From: CAYMZZ01 sp044463125
GTDB lineage: Bacteria; Bacteroidota; Bacteroidia; Chitinophagales; Chitinophagaceae
DNA length: 64,000 nucleotides
Assembly: GCA_044463125.1 (NCBI GenBank)
Contig: JBIQMS010000027.1
Coordinates: forward strand, 1-64,000
Direction: 5' to 3'
Made by a program: the position numbers and the translations under genes. This document shows positions 26,769 through 35,382 of this stretch, piece after piece (position 1 is the stretch's first letter; each line of letters opens with the position of its first letter). The notes below the pieces were generated by a model, which saw nothing but the letters and a program-made list of their open reading frames with translations, had not been told where the DNA came from and ran no database searches.

Positions 26769-27639
26769 ATCGTATTTAATCATAGGAGCAATTTGGCTGC
26801 TCGTCTTAGGCGGATCCTGTCAGTCGAAAACCGATGAGCCTTTCATTACGCAAGGCTATGACCTGGGCAATCCAGAAAAAATATTCATGCCCGATATTTT
26901 ACTCGAAGTTTCCGGTATCAGTTTTTACCCGGGCAACAATGATTCCATCTGGGCGGTGCAGGATGAAAGAGGAATGGTTTTCCAGCTTAAGCAAGGTGAA
27001 AAGAAATACAGGGATTTTCGTTTTGCCAAAGATGGTGATTATGAGGACCTCAGTTTCCTTAACCAGGATCTCTATGTGTTGCGAAGCGATGGCCATATTT
27101 TCCGCATCCCCGCAGCTTCGGGTAAGGGCCTCCTCGTTGACTCTACCCGGGAATGGAGTGACCTGCTTCCAGAAGCAGAATATGAGGGATTGTATGGAGA
27201 TAGCCTTTCGCAATCCCTTTATGCAATGACGAAAGTAAATGGCTCCAGGAAATCCGAAAAAGGCACCAGCATTTACAAACTAAACCTGATAGAGGATGGG
27301 CGCCTGGAGAAAAGCGATCGGATTACGGTATCCGACGATACCATTAATTCGATCTTAGGTAAAAAAATGAAAGCGGGCCGCTTCCAGCCATCGGGGCTGG
27401 CGCGCCATCCTGCAACGGGCGACTGGTACCTGATAAGCTCCGTGAACAAATTATTGATTGTCGCCAACAGCAATTTTCAAATTGAAAGTGTATGGCCCCT
27501 CCTTCCATCGCGGTTCCGCCAGCCCGAAGGCATCGCTTTCGACCGGTTGGGCAACATGTACATCAGCAATGAAGGAGACGAAGTATCCAGCGGCAATGTG
27601 TTGAAGTTTGAATATCATCCACCCAATTCCCAACCATGA
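26761..27639 (+). CDS. SdiA-regulated-like lipoprotein
   Basis: A 292-residue lipoprotein: the signal peptide has lipobox LGGSC (Cys20). The rest resembles the SdiA-regulated (PF06977) beta-propeller family: VSGISFYPGNNDSIWAVQDERG, a DYEDLSFLNQDLYVLRSDGHIF blade, and RQPEGIAFDRLGNMYISNEGD near the end. Members bind metal through acidic loop residues; function is not known. Start 26761 is chosen because it overlaps the ppk1 stop by 8 bp and begins the signal peptide. The gene overlaps the next one by 4 bp (ATGA). It is probably in the periplasm or on the outer membrane. Confidence 0.75.
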   Translation: MRKSYLIIGAIWLLVLGGSCQSKTDEPFITQGYDLGNPEKIFMPDILLEVSGISFYPGNNDSIWAVQDERGMVFQLKQGEKKYRDFRFAKDGDYEDLSFLNQDLYVLRSDGHIFRIPAASGKGLLVDSTREWSDLLPEAEYEGLYGDSLSQSLYAMTKVNGSRKSEKGTSIYKLNLIEDGRLEKSDRITVSDDTINSILGKKMKAGRFQPSGLARHPATGDWYLISSVNKLLIVANSNFQIESVWPLLPSRFRQPEGIAFDRLGNMYISNEGDEVSSGNVLKFEYHPPNSQP

Positions 27640-29420
27640 AGCGATTAGCCTGGTGGATCATAATTATACTACTGCCCGCTCTGTTACCGGCACAGGATAG
27701 CATTTTGCACCGGCTGATCCTGATCGGTGATGCCGGTGAGCTGGATAGCAGCCAAAAGCAGGTGTTGTCGCAGGCAGCAAGTTATACCCTGCCCGGAAAA
27801 ACCAGTACCGTTTTCCTGGGCGACAATATATATAAAAGAGGCATCGGACTTCCGGGCAGTGCCGAGCAGGAAAGTACAGAAGCCATTCTGCGCTCACAAT
27901 TCCAGCCCCTTAGGCAAGCGGGTTCCCGGGTCTGGTTTATTCCCGGCAATCACGACTGGGACAGGATGGGCAAACAGGGACTGGCCAAAATAAAACGACA
28001 ATGGCAATTCCTGCAGGAGCAGGGTGATTCGCTGCTGCAATTATCGCCACCCGATGGCTGTCCGGACCCAATCGTCATTCCCCTGGCGGATTCGTTGGTA
28101 TTGATAATGATGGATTCAGAATGGTGGCTATTTCCATTTCCCAAATACAATCCAGGCGCCGATTGCGCCTGTACCAGCCGCGAAGAAGTGATAGCGGCGC
28201 TGGAGCAGATTTATTTTGAGCATCGAGGCAAGATGATGGTGCTGGCTACCCATCACCCCTTTGCCAGTTATGGCACACATGGTGGGCGGTTCACCCTCCG
28301 CGATCATATTTTCCCATTAACTCATCTTAATAAAAATCTCAGGATTCCGCTCCCCGTTGTGGGCTCGCTTTATCCCTTGTTGCGAACAACATTCGCCAAT
28401 CCGGAAGACTTAGGGCATCCCCTCTATCGGGATATGGTAAGGCGGGTGCTAAAGGCTTTTGAGGGCAGCCCTAATCTATTGCTGGTTTCAGGGCATGAAC
28501 ATGGCCTTCAGTATATCGAGCATCCAAATAAAGATTTGAAACAGGTTGTAAGCGGATCGGGTGCCAAACTGAACCATACCGTAAAGGGAAAATTTTCGCA
28601 ATACGGAAAAGCCGCTCAGGGATTTGTAATAGCCGATTGGTTGAGCGCTTCTGTTTTGAGACTCCACTATCATGCATTTCAGAATGGCGGCTGGAGCCAG
28701 GTATTTACAAAAGACATAAATCTGCAGCCCTCGTCACCCGGTCCCGCAGCCCTGCTGGCTGCCATTTCCGGTGATAGCGCGAGGGTGCGGCTACGTCCCG
28801 CATTTAACGAAGTATCGCGTTGGAAGCGTCGCATGCTGGGTGAAAATTATCGCCGGGAATTTGCCACAAAGTTGCAGCTTCCGGTACTGAAGCTTTCTGA
28901 ACTGGAAGGCGGCTTGCGTCCCGTGAAGAAAGGTGGTGGCATGCAAACCGTATCCTTAAGGCTGGAAGATGCCAAAGGAAAGGAATGGGTGCTTCGCAAT
29001 ATTGAAAAGAATCCCGACCCGCTGTTGCCTTCAACCCTCCGTGAAACTTTCGCACGCGACTTGCTCGACGATTACATGAGTGCACAGCATCCTTTCGCGC
29101 CACTGATTGTGCCGTCCCTTGCCCGGGCAACGGATGTGCCGCATGCCAATCCCCGGATCGGCGTTGTTGCACCCGACACCCTATTGGGCAAATACGCGCG
29201 GCTCTTTGAAGGAAAAATAGCGTTGCTCGAAGAAAGGGAGCCACTGGGCAATTCAGACAATAGTCCCAAAATGCTGGAGGAACTGCTGGAGGATAACGAC
29301 AACAGCTATAATGCCCGCACCTATTTGCGTGCACGAATGCTCGATCTCCTCCTGGGCGATTGGGACCGGCATGCCGACCAATGGCGGTGGGCTGATACCC
29401 AAAAAGGGAAAATATTATGA
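27636..29420 (+). CDS. metallophosphoesterase domain of a frameshifted phosphoesterase-BamA chimera (5' part)
   Basis: The signal peptide (1-20) is followed by a calcineurin-like phosphoesterase domain (about 25-330). All metal motifs are present: GDAGE, GDNIYKRG, GNHDWD, THHPFASYGTHGG and SGHEHGLQY. A linker region follows. The last residues, LLGDWDRHADQWRWADTQKGK, are the conserved link to a BamA-type barrel, but the frame then hits TGA at 29418. The expected continuation YYEPVPRDRDQALF is encoded in the +1 frame immediately after. Removing one A from the run at 29409-29412 would restore one protein of about 1,201 residues (27636-31242). It could be a real mutation or a sequencing error. 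Confidence 0.85.
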   Translation: MKRLAWWIIIILLPALLPAQDSILHRLILIGDAGELDSSQKQVLSQAASYTLPGKTSTVFLGDNIYKRGIGLPGSAEQESTEAILRSQFQPLRQAGSRVWFIPGNHDWDRMGKQGLAKIKRQWQFLQEQGDSLLQLSPPDGCPDPIVIPLADSLVLIMMDSEWWLFPFPKYNPGADCACTSREEVIAALEQIYFEHRGKMMVLATHHPFASYGTHGGRFTLRDHIFPLTHLNKNLRIPLPVVGSLYPLLRTTFANPEDLGHPLYRDMVRRVLKAFEGSPNLLLVSGHEHGLQYIEHPNKDLKQVVSGSGAKLNHTVKGKFSQYGKAAQGFVIADWLSASVLRLHYHAFQNGGWSQVFTKDINLQPSSPGPAALLAAISGDSARVRLRPAFNEVSRWKRRMLGENYRREFATKLQLPVLKLSELEGGLRPVKKGGGMQTVSLRLEDAKGKEWVLRNIEKNPDPLLPSTLRETFARDLLDDYMSAQHPFAPLIVPSLARATDVPHANPRIGVVAPDTLLGKYARLFEGKIALLEEREPLGNSDNSPKMLEELLEDNDNSYNARTYLRARMLDLLLGDWDRHADQWRWADTQKGKIL

Positions 29421-31242
29421 GCCCGTACCCCGCGACCGTGACCAGGCTCTTTTTGTACGGCAGGGCCTCCTGCCTCAATTGGCATCCCGTTCCTGGGTGC
29501 TACCTACCCTGCAGGGTTTTGATGAAGAAATTTCAAAAGTAAAATACGCCTTATTCAAGTCAGGGTTCCTCAACGCCATGATGCAGGAACAATGGCCAGA
29601 GACTAATTGGGAAGCGGAAGTAAACGATTTTGTGAAAGAAATCACAGATACAGTCATTGACAGCGCTTTCCGGCAATTGCCTTCAGAAATCTATGCGATT
29701 CGTGGCGCAGCGCAGGCAGAAACGATGAAAAAAAGAAGAGATGCCCTGCCCGAAGCCATGCGAAGCTATTATCGGTTTATCAATCGTATTGTTGATATCA
29801 GGGCTACGCAAAAACATGAATTCGTTCAAATCAGCAGCGATGAAAAAGGTGATATCCAGGTCCTGGTACGCAAAATCAACAAAGAAGGAGAATTACGGGA
29901 CACACTCGTATATAAAAACTTTGATCACAACTTAACCAAAGAAATCCGGGTTTACCTGGAAGCGGGAAACGACAGTATTGTTGTCAACAACAATAATTCC
30001 CGAATTCTGGTAAGGCTGATCGGAGGCACGGGTAGAAAAACCTATCAACTGGAGCGCAGCCACAAAAAACTGCGACTTTATGACCTCAGTTCATCGGCCC
30101 ATATCAGCGGAGACCCCGGCGCCGCCATGATAAGATTGGGTAAGGATACCAGTATCACCCGCTTTGTACCCGTTAATCTCTATCATGTTACCATGCCGCT
30201 GATAACCGCGGGTTATAACCTCGATGATGGCCTCATTTTCGGCGCGGGATTTCAGCATACCCAGCAGGGATTCCGAAAGGAGCCCTTTGCGAGCCGCCAT
30301 CAGTTTACAGCCGCACATTCTTTCAGTACAAAGGCTTATCGAATACGATACCGGGGCATTTGGACAGATGTATGGAAAAAGGCAGATCTCTACTTGAACA
30401 TACAAGCGAAGGCTCCGGACAATACACAGAATTATTTTGGCAGGGGCAATGAAACCGTATACGAAAAGAAAACCGAGTCCATCCGGTTTTACCGCACAAG
30501 GTTCGCCATTTACCAGGTGGATGCGGGATGGAAATGGAATAATGAAAAAGGACTGCAATTCAGCACGGGTCCTTCGCTGCAATGGTACCGCTATGATGCC
30601 GATGAAAACGAAGGTCGCTTTATTGAAGGTCAGGGGCGGGTTGGCAGTTATGACAGCTTAACCGTGGATCGGGCCAAATGGCATGCAGGCTGGACGGCTG
30701 ACCTTGAGTTGGACCAACGCAACCATCCGTTGCTGCCCAGTTGGGGTTCATATTTGAACCTGAATCTCCGTGCTTATCATGCCATCAATACTTATGCCCG
30801 ATCCTATGGCCAGGTTAATATGGCCATCGCGCTCTACCGCTCGCTCAACGCCCGGCGAACCATCGTCCTGGCCAATCGCACAGGGGCTGGCATAACGGTG
30901 GGCCATGCCGCATTTTATCAATCGCAATTCCTGGGAGGGCATGAAAACCTGCAAGGCTTTCGGCAATACCGCTTTGCCGGCGACCACCTGCTGTGGAATA
31001 ACCTGGAGCTGCGAATAAAGCTGGCCGACTGGGGAGGCTATATACTTCCCGGACAGTTTGGCTTTACCGGTTTCTACGATCTGGGGCGGGTTTGGCAGCG
31101 GGGCGAAAGTTCCAGGCGGTGGCACCAGGGAGTGGGCGGCGGCTTTTATTACGCGCCCGCACAAATGGCGCTATTCCAACTGGTGGCCGGATATTCACGC
31201 GAAGGCTGGCTCCCTTATTTTACCGTGGGTTTCCGCTTTTAA
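29311..31242 (+). CDS. BamA/TamA-type outer-membrane barrel (3' part of the frameshifted chimera)
   Basis: An open frame of up to 643 codons. Only the part from about 29413 on (YYEPVPRDRDQALF) is homologous sequence; residues before it are out-of-frame reading of the upstream gene. It continues through a linker rich in short strands to a surface-antigen (Omp85-like) barrel (about 300-643), with GAFGFTGFYDLGRVWQRG-type strands and an Phe-ending final strand (YFTVGFRF) typical of barrel-assembly signals. It has no signal peptide of its own, so it should work only as part of the fused protein. See the 5' part. Confidence 0.8.
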   Translation: MPAPICVHECSISSWAIGTGMPTNGGGLIPKKGKYYEPVPRDRDQALFVRQGLLPQLASRSWVLPTLQGFDEEISKVKYALFKSGFLNAMMQEQWPETNWEAEVNDFVKEITDTVIDSAFRQLPSEIYAIRGAAQAETMKKRRDALPEAMRSYYRFINRIVDIRATQKHEFVQISSDEKGDIQVLVRKINKEGELRDTLVYKNFDHNLTKEIRVYLEAGNDSIVVNNNNSRILVRLIGGTGRKTYQLERSHKKLRLYDLSSSAHISGDPGAAMIRLGKDTSITRFVPVNLYHVTMPLITAGYNLDDGLIFGAGFQHTQQGFRKEPFASRHQFTAAHSFSTKAYRIRYRGIWTDVWKKADLYLNIQAKAPDNTQNYFGRGNETVYEKKTESIRFYRTRFAIYQVDAGWKWNNEKGLQFSTGPSLQWYRYDADENEGRFIEGQGRVGSYDSLTVDRAKWHAGWTADLELDQRNHPLLPSWGSYLNLNLRAYHAINTYARSYGQVNMAIALYRSLNARRTIVLANRTGAGITVGHAAFYQSQFLGGHENLQGFRQYRFAGDHLLWNNLELRIKLADWGGYILPGQFGFTGFYDLGRVWQRGESSRRWHQGVGGGFYYAPAQMALFQLVAGYSREGWLPYFTVGFRF

Positions 31243-31310
31243 CCGATGCTTTGGCAGCGTTTACCCAGTTTTCGATATCCCGGCTGAAAGAGGAAGCTTA
31301 ATTTTACAGT

Positions 31311-33710
31311 ATGCAACACCGAATTATCTCGCTTCCCGATCCCGGGGTGCCGGGGGAAGCGCCGGTCAATACGCAACTTTCTTTCAAGCCATTCCTGGAC
31401 TATGTGCGCATGCGTCTGCAGGACAAGGACAGCATCAAGAAAGAAATTTATAAACTGATCCTGGAGAAATTCGCGCAATACCCGGAGCTGGAAGCAGAAG
31501 TGAAACTGGAAGATACGGGCAAATACATTGAGCTGCTGAACCTGCTATACATGGTACTCTCCACCGTGGTGGAAGATGAAAAAGAAGTATTATGGGGAAT
31601 TTCCATTCCTGTTACTCCTAAAATTTTCTATGGCTCCAACGCATTGTACAAGTTGCTGACGGATGCGCAAACGCATGAAATAAAACCTGAATTGATTCAG
31701 GATGATCCGGAGATGGAAACGCAGAAATGCGAGCTGCTCTACAGTTTTCTCCTGGAAAAATTTTATCATTTCAATTTTCATAAAAAACAGGAAATGATAC
31801 GTCCGGTGTTGGATACAACAACCGGACTTCAAAAATTCTACCGGATCAATCTCGATACCCGCTTTGTGGACATCAGCACCAGTGAAGACCTTCCCAAATT
31901 GAATCTTGAAAATTTACAGGTACACCTGCATGAGGAAAATGGCATGGACATTCTCCGCCGCATTCTTCCCCTGCATCATTTCCGTTTTTCAGGGTTCAGC
32001 ATCATCACCATCACCGATGTAACGCCACAATATGCCCTGGAAAAGATTCGTAATATCCTTGTGGATGGCCATGGCAAGGCCGATGAAGAAAACTACCAGC
32101 CCATTTCTCAATCTCTGAAATCGCTGGTAGGCTGCAAGGAGATTGAGTTCACCCTCCTCCCCTTGTTTCGCATCAACCAGCAGATAGTACAGGATCCGGA
32201 TGCCTATGCGCACAGTATTCTTTTTTCAATGGGTAAACAGGAGGGCGTGATGAATGAGTTCTTTCTGCCACTGGTTGAAAAATTCACCAGCAACCCCCGG
32301 ATATTGTATTACAAAGACCTCGATCAATCGGGGCCCAGCCAGGTGCAGGTAGGCAAACTTTTTCAGTTGGCCGGCGTAAAATCCTATTCGCTGATGCCGG
32401 TTTATTACAACAATAAGCTGATCGGCGCTTTTGAAATGTATAGCCGGAGAAAAGGCGTACTCAATGAGCAGGTATTTGCCCGGGTTGACGCTGCGATGGA
32501 ACTTATTGGCCAATTGATTCAAAACAGCGTGGAAGAGTTCAATGCCCGCATAGCAGATACCATACGCGATAAATTTACTTCCCTGCAACCTTCGGTACAG
32601 TGGAAATTTACCGAAGCCGCCTGGGATTATATCTATCGCACGCGCCAGGAAGGCAAACCGGTACCGGTGCGCAAGATCGAGTTCCGCGATGTGTTTCCCC
32701 TCTATGGAGCCATCGATATCCGGAACAGTACCATCGAACGCAACAAAGCGGTGCTGACCGACCTGCAGTATCAGTTTATTCAGTTGCAGGAAGTATTCAT
32801 GCACATGAAGAACAAGCAAAATCTCGCACTCACCGATGATTTCATATTCAAGTGCAATAAATTTCAAAAATCTCTTGGCGGCATCATCAGTACACAGGAT
32901 GAAATAAGGCTGAACCAGTTTCTCAACGACGAAGCGCATCCATTTCTTCATCATTTCGAAGAGGCGAATCCCGATCTCGCACCAAGGATACAGGAATATT
33001 TTGCCGCCATTGATCCTGTTCAGGGCAAAGCTTGGGAACAACGCAGGGCCCTGGAAGATTCCATGCAGATGATCAACAACGCCGTGAACAATTACCTGGA
33101 CCTGATGAATGTGGAAATTCAGCAGGCCTATCCCAGCTATTTCGAAAAATTCAGGACAGATGGTGTTGAGTACGACATCTATATCGGGCAATCCATAGCG
33201 CCTGAACGGCCATTCGACCGGGTTTATCTCAAGAATCTTCGTCTCTGGCAGCTTGGTTCCATGGCGGCCATTGCCCGCCTTTCGCACCTGCTGGTACCCC
33301 GGATGAAAGTGCCGCTGGAGACCACACAGTTGATCTTTATCTATTCCAACAGTATTGATATCAGTTTCCGGAACGACGAGCGCCGTTTCGATGTGGAAGG
33401 AGGGTATAATATCCGGTATCATATTATCAAGAAGCGCATCGATAAGGTTCATCTCAAGAATACGCGTGAACGACTCACACAGCCAGGCAAAATCGCGCTG
33501 ATCTATTTCAATCAGAAGGATGCGGATGAATATGCCTCCTTTATCCATCACCTGCAGGAGAGAAAGATCCTGCTACCCGACCTGGAATACCTGGAGCTGG
33601 AAGAAGTGCAGGGCGTCAGCGGCCTTAAAGCCATGCGGGTGAGTGTGGCATTGGACGCCGCCGAATCCGAGGAACGGTTGGAGGAGGAGAAAACAGTGGA
33701 TTATAGTTGA
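31311..33710 (+). CDS. large GAF-like domain protein of unknown function
   Basis: A 799-residue soluble protein with no signal peptide. A GAF-like region (about 305-405) contains GVKSYSLMPVYYNNKLIGAFEMYS. It is followed by FRDVFPLYGAIDIRNSTIERN (about 459-479), in which DIRNST resembles the metal-binding start of class III nucleotide cyclases (DIxGST), and by a helical region. The second cyclase Asp motif is not clear to me. A late conserved-looking part, with YNIRYHIIKKRIDKVHL and ERLTQPGKIALIYF, closes the protein. I think this is a Bacteroidota GAF-annotated family. It lies 68 bp after the phosphoesterase-BamA gene on the same strand. Function is unknown. Confidence 0.6.
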   Translation: MQHRIISLPDPGVPGEAPVNTQLSFKPFLDYVRMRLQDKDSIKKEIYKLILEKFAQYPELEAEVKLEDTGKYIELLNLLYMVLSTVVEDEKEVLWGISIPVTPKIFYGSNALYKLLTDAQTHEIKPELIQDDPEMETQKCELLYSFLLEKFYHFNFHKKQEMIRPVLDTTTGLQKFYRINLDTRFVDISTSEDLPKLNLENLQVHLHEENGMDILRRILPLHHFRFSGFSIITITDVTPQYALEKIRNILVDGHGKADEENYQPISQSLKSLVGCKEIEFTLLPLFRINQQIVQDPDAYAHSILFSMGKQEGVMNEFFLPLVEKFTSNPRILYYKDLDQSGPSQVQVGKLFQLAGVKSYSLMPVYYNNKLIGAFEMYSRRKGVLNEQVFARVDAAMELIGQLIQNSVEEFNARIADTIRDKFTSLQPSVQWKFTEAAWDYIYRTRQEGKPVPVRKIEFRDVFPLYGAIDIRNSTIERNKAVLTDLQYQFIQLQEVFMHMKNKQNLALTDDFIFKCNKFQKSLGGIISTQDEIRLNQFLNDEAHPFLHHFEEANPDLAPRIQEYFAAIDPVQGKAWEQRRALEDSMQMINNAVNNYLDLMNVEIQQAYPSYFEKFRTDGVEYDIYIGQSIAPERPFDRVYLKNLRLWQLGSMAAIARLSHLLVPRMKVPLETTQLIFIYSNSIDISFRNDERRFDVEGGYNIRYHIIKKRIDKVHLKNTRERLTQPGKIALIYFNQKDADEYASFIHHLQERKILLPDLEYLELEEVQGVSGLKAMRVSVALDAAESEERLEEEKTVDYS

Positions 33711-33788
33711 TTCAAGGCAATCGAAAATTCTGTAACTTACCACTGGCAGTTCCCGTAAACCAAAAACCGGGCATCGCTGCCAGGCTTT

Positions 33789-34391
33789 ATGAGTAATGGT
33801 TCGGATAATGGCCGCCGCGACTTCCTGAAGAAGTCTGCTGCACTGGCGGCAATTTCGGCCAGCAGCCCACTACTGCTGAAAGCCGGACAACACGATGAGC
33901 AAATCGCTTCCATTTTCGAGAAAATTCCGCTGCGCATCCAGGTAAACGGCAAGCATCATGAACTGAATGTGGAACCCAGGGTAACCCTGCTAGATCTGCT
34001 CCGTGAGCAATTGGGACTTACGGGAACCAAGAAAGGTTGCGATCATGGTCAATGCGGTGCCTGCACAGTGCATGTGGATGGGCGACGTGTGAATTCCTGT
34101 CTTTCCCTGGCCATCATGAACCAGGAGAAATCGGTGACAACCATTGAAGGCCTCGCCAGGGGCGAAGAACTGCATCCCATGCAACAGGCATTCATCAAGC
34201 ACGATGGGTTCCAGTGTGGCTACTGCACTCCCGGTCAGATCATGTCGGCCATCGCCTGCGTGAAGGAGGGACATGCCGGCTCCGAGGAGGAAATACGCGA
34301 ATACATGAGTGGAAATATATGCCGCTGTGGCGCATACAGCAATATCGTTAAGGCCATTCGTGAAGTTGCCGAAGGAGGGCAGCCCTTATGA
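33789..34391 (+). CDS. xanthine dehydrogenase-family 2Fe-2S subunit (PaoA/YagT-like)
   Basis: A 200-residue small subunit of a molybdenum hydroxylase. A Tat signal starts NGRRDFLKKSAALAA, so the complex is exported folded. The plant-type ferredoxin domain has CDHGQCGACTVHVDGRRVNSC and the second cluster domain has CGYCTPGQ and NICRCGAY. Eight cysteines provide two 2Fe-2S clusters. It overlaps the FAD subunit gene by 4 bp. Together with the next two genes it matches periplasmic aldehyde oxidoreductase PaoABC, which oxidises aldehydes to acids. Confidence 0.93.
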   Translation: MSNGSDNGRRDFLKKSAALAAISASSPLLLKAGQHDEQIASIFEKIPLRIQVNGKHHELNVEPRVTLLDLLREQLGLTGTKKGCDHGQCGACTVHVDGRRVNSCLSLAIMNQEKSVTTIEGLARGEELHPMQQAFIKHDGFQCGYCTPGQIMSAIACVKEGHAGSEEEIREYMSGNICRCGAYSNIVKAIREVAEGGQPL

Positions 34392-35371
34392 TACCGTTTG
34401 AATACATAAGGGTGAGCACCGTTAACGCCGCCCTCAGCGCTTACCAGAAAAATCCCGGTTCCGCCTATATAGCCGGAGGCACCAACCTGGTGGACCTGAT
34501 GAAAAAATATGTGCAGCAGCCTGCAAGGCTGATCGATATTAACCCCCTGCCCCTTCGGTATGTGAAGGAAGAAGGCAATGGTATAAGGATTGGCGCGCTG
34601 ATGCCCAATTCAGACCTTGCCGCCAACGACATTATTACCAAACGGTTTCCGCTTGTTGCGCAGGCGCTGAAAGCGGGCGCTTCCGCCCAATTGCGGAACA
34701 TGGCTACTGCGGGAGGCAATATATTGCAGCGAACGCGTTGCACTTATTTTTACGACACCGCAATGCCCTGCAACAAACGCCAGCCAGGATCCGGTTGTGC
34801 TGCGCTGAAAGGGCATAACCGGATGCACGCCATTTTTGGCGCCAGCGACCAATGCATTGCGGTGCACCCCAGTGATTTTTGCGTAGCGTTGGCGGCGCTT
34901 GATGCGCGTGTGGAAGTGCAGGGGCCGGCGGGTAAGCGCAGTATTCCTTTTTCCGATTTTCACCGCCTCCCGGGAAATGATGCTTCGCGCGACAATACCC
35001 TGAAAAAGGGTGAACTGATCACGGAGCTTTTCATTCCCGAAAACAACTTTGGTCAACATACTCATTACCTGAAGTTGCGCGACAGGGCTTCTTATGCATT
35101 TGCGCTACTATCAGTAGCGGCAGCGCTGGAAATCAGGGATGGAAAAATACTTCGTGCCCGCATATGTATGGGTGCTGTGGCCCATAAGCCCTGGCGCTTA
35201 CCGGCAGTGGAGAAATTTTTAGCGAATAAGCCGGCCACGGAACAAAGCTTTCAGGATGCTGCGGCTATTTCCATGCAGGGCGCCAAAGGCTTTGGACACA
35301 ACGATTTCAAAATCAAACTGGCTCCCCGGGCAATAGTAGAAGCTTTGAGCAGGGCTGCCGCAAATGCATAA
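34388..35371 (+). CDS. FAD-binding subunit of molybdenum hydroxylase (PaoB-like)
   Basis: A 327-residue FAD subunit (CO-dehydrogenase flavoprotein type). YIAGGTNLVDLMKK and ATAGGNILQR are the two FAD-binding motifs. Four cysteines in RC, PCNK, SGCAALKGHNR and QCIAVHPSD are placed as in PaoB, which has a 4Fe-4S cluster absent from most xanthine dehydrogenases. That supports the PaoABC assignment over plain xanthine dehydrogenase. No signal peptide; it would leave the cell with the Tat-exported small subunit. Confidence 0.9.
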   Translation: MIPFEYIRVSTVNAALSAYQKNPGSAYIAGGTNLVDLMKKYVQQPARLIDINPLPLRYVKEEGNGIRIGALMPNSDLAANDIITKRFPLVAQALKAGASAQLRNMATAGGNILQRTRCTYFYDTAMPCNKRQPGSGCAALKGHNRMHAIFGASDQCIAVHPSDFCVALAALDARVEVQGPAGKRSIPFSDFHRLPGNDASRDNTLKKGELITELFIPENNFGQHTHYLKLRDRASYAFALLSVAAALEIRDGKILRARICMGAVAHKPWRLPAVEKFLANKPATEQSFQDAAAISMQGAKGFGHNDFKIKLAPRAIVEALSRAAANA

Positions 35372-35382
35372 ACTCCGCCAGA

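Noticed and set aside
29395..29425. Programmed ribosomal frameshift joining phosphoesterase and BamA parts
   Set aside because: The shift needed is +1, with no slippery heptamer or clear downstream structure, and a homopolymer error or mutation is simpler.
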